Positions 5,833 through 7,157 of a stretch of DNA of 7,157 nucleotides are shown here, piece by piece. The stretch spans positions 1 through 7,157 of the forward strand of contig JAHFLI010000063.1 in assembly GCA_023255615.1 (NCBI GenBank), in the 5' to 3' direction. Numbering within the stretch: the stretch's first letter is position 1; each line of letters opens with the position of its first letter. A model generated the notes under the pieces. The model saw nothing but the letters and a program-made list of their open reading frames with translations, had not been told where the DNA came from and searched no databases. A program made the position numbers and the translations under genes. The DNA comes from Candidatus Woesearchaeota archaeon. Lineage in GTDB: Archaea; Nanobdellota; Nanobdellia; Woesearchaeales; JACQSR01.

Positions 5833-6432
5833 TTAGTTTTCTTTGATTTCTTCAGCACGTCCTTTCTTTATGAGGAGTTCAGCAATGAGTGTTGGAAGAT
5901 TAGCCATGTCTTCTTCTTGAAACGGTCCATAGGCTTCTAATTCCTGACCAACGAATTTTGGCACGGCCTGTAAGAATCGTACAAATGTTGTTTCCTTGCG
6001 TACTGCTTTTTCTTTTTCCTTTCCGTCCCAGGCATATGTCGTGAACGATTCTCGGTGTTTAGAAAGGAGTTTTGTCAGGGTATCTAAAAATTCTGCTTCT
6101 TCTTGGAGAAGAGTGCTCGGATCAAGAACAACAGTTGGTGATTTACTTCGATCAATAGCCATTTGAATGATTTTTTTCTCCCTCCGTTCATAGATCTCTC
6201 GAATAATCTTCTTAATATTGAGTAATTGTAATTCTGTATGCTTTTCTTCAGATGAAGAAAAGAGAGATGGGTCTCTGAGTGATTTTTCAAATACCTCCCG
6301 TTTGCTCTTAATGTACTCTGCACAATCTTGAAGAAATTGAGCATCTAATTTTTGAAGTTCGGGTCTTATTTTCTCGAGTCGTAAGATTTCATAGAGCGTT
6401 TCGTACGTAATAACAACGTCTTTCTGATTCAT
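5833..6432 (-). CDS. gins15: DNA replication factor GINS, Gins51/Gins15 type subunit
   Basis: A 199-residue subunit of the archaeal GINS complex, which binds MCM helicase and a Cdc45/RecJ-like protein at the replication fork. The N-terminal helical A domain (about 1-125) contains ITYETLYEILRLEKIRPELQ (8-27) and the INxKKIIREIYERREKKII-type helix (72-89) typical of archaeal Gins51. A variable charged linker follows, and the small B domain lies at the C-terminus (about 148-196: FVRFLQAVPKFVG, AYGPFQEEDMANLP, IAELLIKKGRAEEI). That A-then-B order marks the Gins51/15 class rather than Gins23. The ATG at 6432 sits 25 bases from a TATA-like box and has no Shine-Dalgarno, so the mRNA is probably leaderless. 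The neighbourhood with L44e, S27e, aIF2-alpha and Nop10 is the known archaeal one. The call is strong. Confidence 0.88.
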   Translation of the reverse strand: MNQKDVVITYETLYEILRLEKIRPELQKLDAQFLQDCAEYIKSKREVFEKSLRDPSLFSSSEEKHTELQLLNIKKIIREIYERREKKIIQMAIDRSKSPTVVLDPSTLLQEEAEFLDTLTKLLSKHRESFTTYAWDGKEKEKAVRKETTFVRFLQAVPKFVGQELEAYGPFQEEDMANLPTLIAELLIKKGRAEEIKEN

Positions 6433-6452
6433 AGCGATGATGAAGTGGGGAG

Positions 6453-6462
6453 CTTTAAAAAA
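6453..6462 (-). promoter_or_regulatory. TATA box of the GINS gene
   Basis: TTTTTTAAAG on the minus strand, centred about 25 bases from the A of the GINS ATG. It implies a start of transcription at the start codon. It is paired back-to-back with the plus-strand box at 6484-6491. Confidence 0.55.
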
Positions 6463-6483
6463 TTATCGTGTGAAAACGCAATG

Positions 6484-6491
6484 TATATAAA
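6484..6491 (+). promoter_or_regulatory. TATA box of the lipoprotein gene
   Basis: TATATAAA is centred about 28 bases before ATG 6516. It overlaps an AGGAG (6491-6495) that would be a Shine-Dalgarno for TTG 6507, but that AGGAG lies upstream of the predicted transcription start, so I favour a leaderless start at ATG 6516. Confidence 0.6.
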
Positions 6492-6515
6492 GGAGAAAGC
6501 GCAGAATTGTCGTCA

Positions 6516-7091
6516 ATGAAAAGAGTGGCATTCGCGATTTTATGTTTGATTATTTTGATGGGGTGTCGAAATATATCTCCGCATCCTTCTTCCAGTGAGC
6601 CTTCTTCGTCGCCTAATGACAGTCAACAAGTTCCAAAAAATGAGGAACCACCTGCTGAGCCACAAACTCAACCACCAGAATCTTCTCCTCAAGATACGGT
6701 AAACAATGAGATGGTTGTTGGAGATACGTCCATAACCCCTAAGGAGATTTCTATCAAAAGTGATGAAGAGTTGACATTTCGAGTTGAGGGATCAAAGCGA
6801 CACAAAATGGCTTGTTACCTTGGACCATCTCGTGTTGTTCTTTCGGAAGATCTGAGAGAAGGTCAAACATTCTCTTATTTGTTTAATAAAGAAGGAGACT
6901 ATGTGTGTATCGATATTATCTATGGGCTGAGAAGCACTGTTCATGTGGGGATATCTGAAAAGGGATCTTCTATTACCGGCAGATTTGTCAATGATCAAAT
7001 GATGATGGAGCGCGTTTTTTTCCTTGCTCCGGTCACGTTAGTTGCGATTATTGCAATCGTTTCTTTCGTTGTTACCCGCAAAAGGTCGTAA
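6516..7091 (+). CDS. Lipoprotein with degenerate cupredoxin-like domain and C-terminal membrane anchor
   Basis: A 191-residue exported protein of unknown function. MKRVAFAILCLIILMGC is a lipoprotein signal peptide with lipobox LMGC; Cys17 would be the modified residue. Residues 18-66 form a Pro/Ser/Gln/Glu-rich linker. Residues about 67-146 look like a cupredoxin-type beta sandwich: ITPKEISIKSDEELTFRV, His96 in RHKMA, a FSYLFNKEGDYVC strand with Cys131, and STVHV at the end. Normal type 1 copper ligands after the cysteine (His, then Met) are replaced by Tyr/Leu/Arg residues in CIDIIYGLRS, so copper binding is doubtful; Cys100 and Cys131 might pair instead. Residues about 167-186 are a transmembrane helix followed by TRKRS, which puts the tail in the cytoplasm. 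I chose ATG 6516 over TTG 6507 because of the MKR signal start and TATA spacing. It is transcribed divergently from GINS. Structure is moderately supported; function is unknown. Confidence 0.8.
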   Translation: MKRVAFAILCLIILMGCRNISPHPSSSEPSSSPNDSQQVPKNEEPPAEPQTQPPESSPQDTVNNEMVVGDTSITPKEISIKSDEELTFRVEGSKRHKMACYLGPSRVVLSEDLREGQTFSYLFNKEGDYVCIDIIYGLRSTVHVGISEKGSSITGRFVNDQMMMERVFFLAPVTLVAIIAIVSFVVTRKRS

Positions 7092-7093
7092 TC

Positions 7094-7100
7094 TTTTTAA
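7094..7100 (+). promoter_or_regulatory. TATA-like box before the 7123 start
   Basis: TTTTTAA, centred 26 bases before ATG 7123, followed by a pyrimidine-rich stretch (TTTTCTCTCCCCTCTT). It could be the promoter of the next gene, the terminator of the lipoprotein gene, or both. Confidence 0.4.
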
Positions 7101-7122
7101 CCTGGGTTTTCTCTCCCCTCTT

Positions 7123-7157
7123 ATGGCTACCTTAACGTTTAGTGATCTCAGATTTTC
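7123..7157 (+). CDS. Start of an unidentified gene (cut by window edge)
   Basis: ATG 7123 opens a frame of 11 codons (MATLTFSDLRF) to the end of the window. The TATA-like box 26 bases upstream fits the leaderless pattern of the other genes here. Too little is visible to name it, and it may be chance. Confidence 0.4.
   Translation, partial: MATLTFSDLRF

Noticed and set aside
6434..6443. GATGATGA in the GINS-lipoprotein gap, resembling box C of a C/D guide RNA
   Set aside because: No box D (CTGA) or internal C'/D' boxes at suitable distance in the short gap.
6507..6515. TTG start for the lipoprotein with upstream AGGAG
   Set aside because: The AGGAG overlaps the TATA box and would lie before the transcription start; ATG 6516 gives the cleaner MKR signal peptide.

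Overview
The window is archaeal. It carries a run of genes found only in archaea and eukaryotes: ribosomal proteins L44e and S27e, initiation factor aIF2-alpha, the H/ACA RNP protein Nop10, a PAC2-family protein and a GINS subunit. It also has an archaeal-type phosphoglycerate mutase (ApgM) and TATA-like boxes about 25-29 nt upstream of start codons. The DNA is AT-rich, packing is very tight, and TAA, TAG and TGA all serve as stops. The style of the ThrRS, aIF2-alpha and ApgM sequences would fit a DPANN-type (Woesearchaeota-like) genome, but that placement is a guess from appearance only.

Layout. Positions 1-507 (+) hold the 3' end of a threonyl-tRNA synthetase gene. It converges, with a 9-bp gap, on a seven-gene minus-strand operon that runs from 5235 down to 517: rpl44e, rps27e, aif2a, nop10, PAC2, eno, apgM. 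Adjacent genes overlap by 4-20 bp or are separated by only 2-7 bp. The nop10 gene is only 57 codons. Upstream of the operon, also on the minus strand, lie a poorly understood stretch (5297-5700) with two overlapping short frames and a structured leader, and then a GINS subunit gene (5833-6432). A divergent promoter region (6433-6515) separates GINS from a plus-strand gene for a lipoprotein with a degenerate cupredoxin-like domain and a C-terminal membrane anchor (6516-7091). The first 11 codons of another plus-strand gene may begin at 7123.

How the genes fit together. GINS next to L44e-S27e-aIF2-alpha-Nop10-PAC2 is the archaeal neighbourhood that links replication and translation genes. Here two consecutive glycolytic enzymes are attached to its 3' end: ApgM makes 2-phosphoglycerate and enolase converts it to phosphoenolpyruvate. 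This would tie lower glycolysis to the same transcript as the translation machinery. No CRISPR array, mobile element, rRNA or tRNA was seen.

Points most worth a second look: both glycolytic enzymes carry a substitution at a normally invariant active-site or metal-site histidine (enolase Gln362, ApgM Glu316); the 5297-5700 locus looks like one gene split by a -1 frameshift or a pair of overlapping small genes; and four genes appear to be leaderless while operon-internal genes have Shine-Dalgarno sequences. I found no clear evidence of an entirely new multi-gene system.
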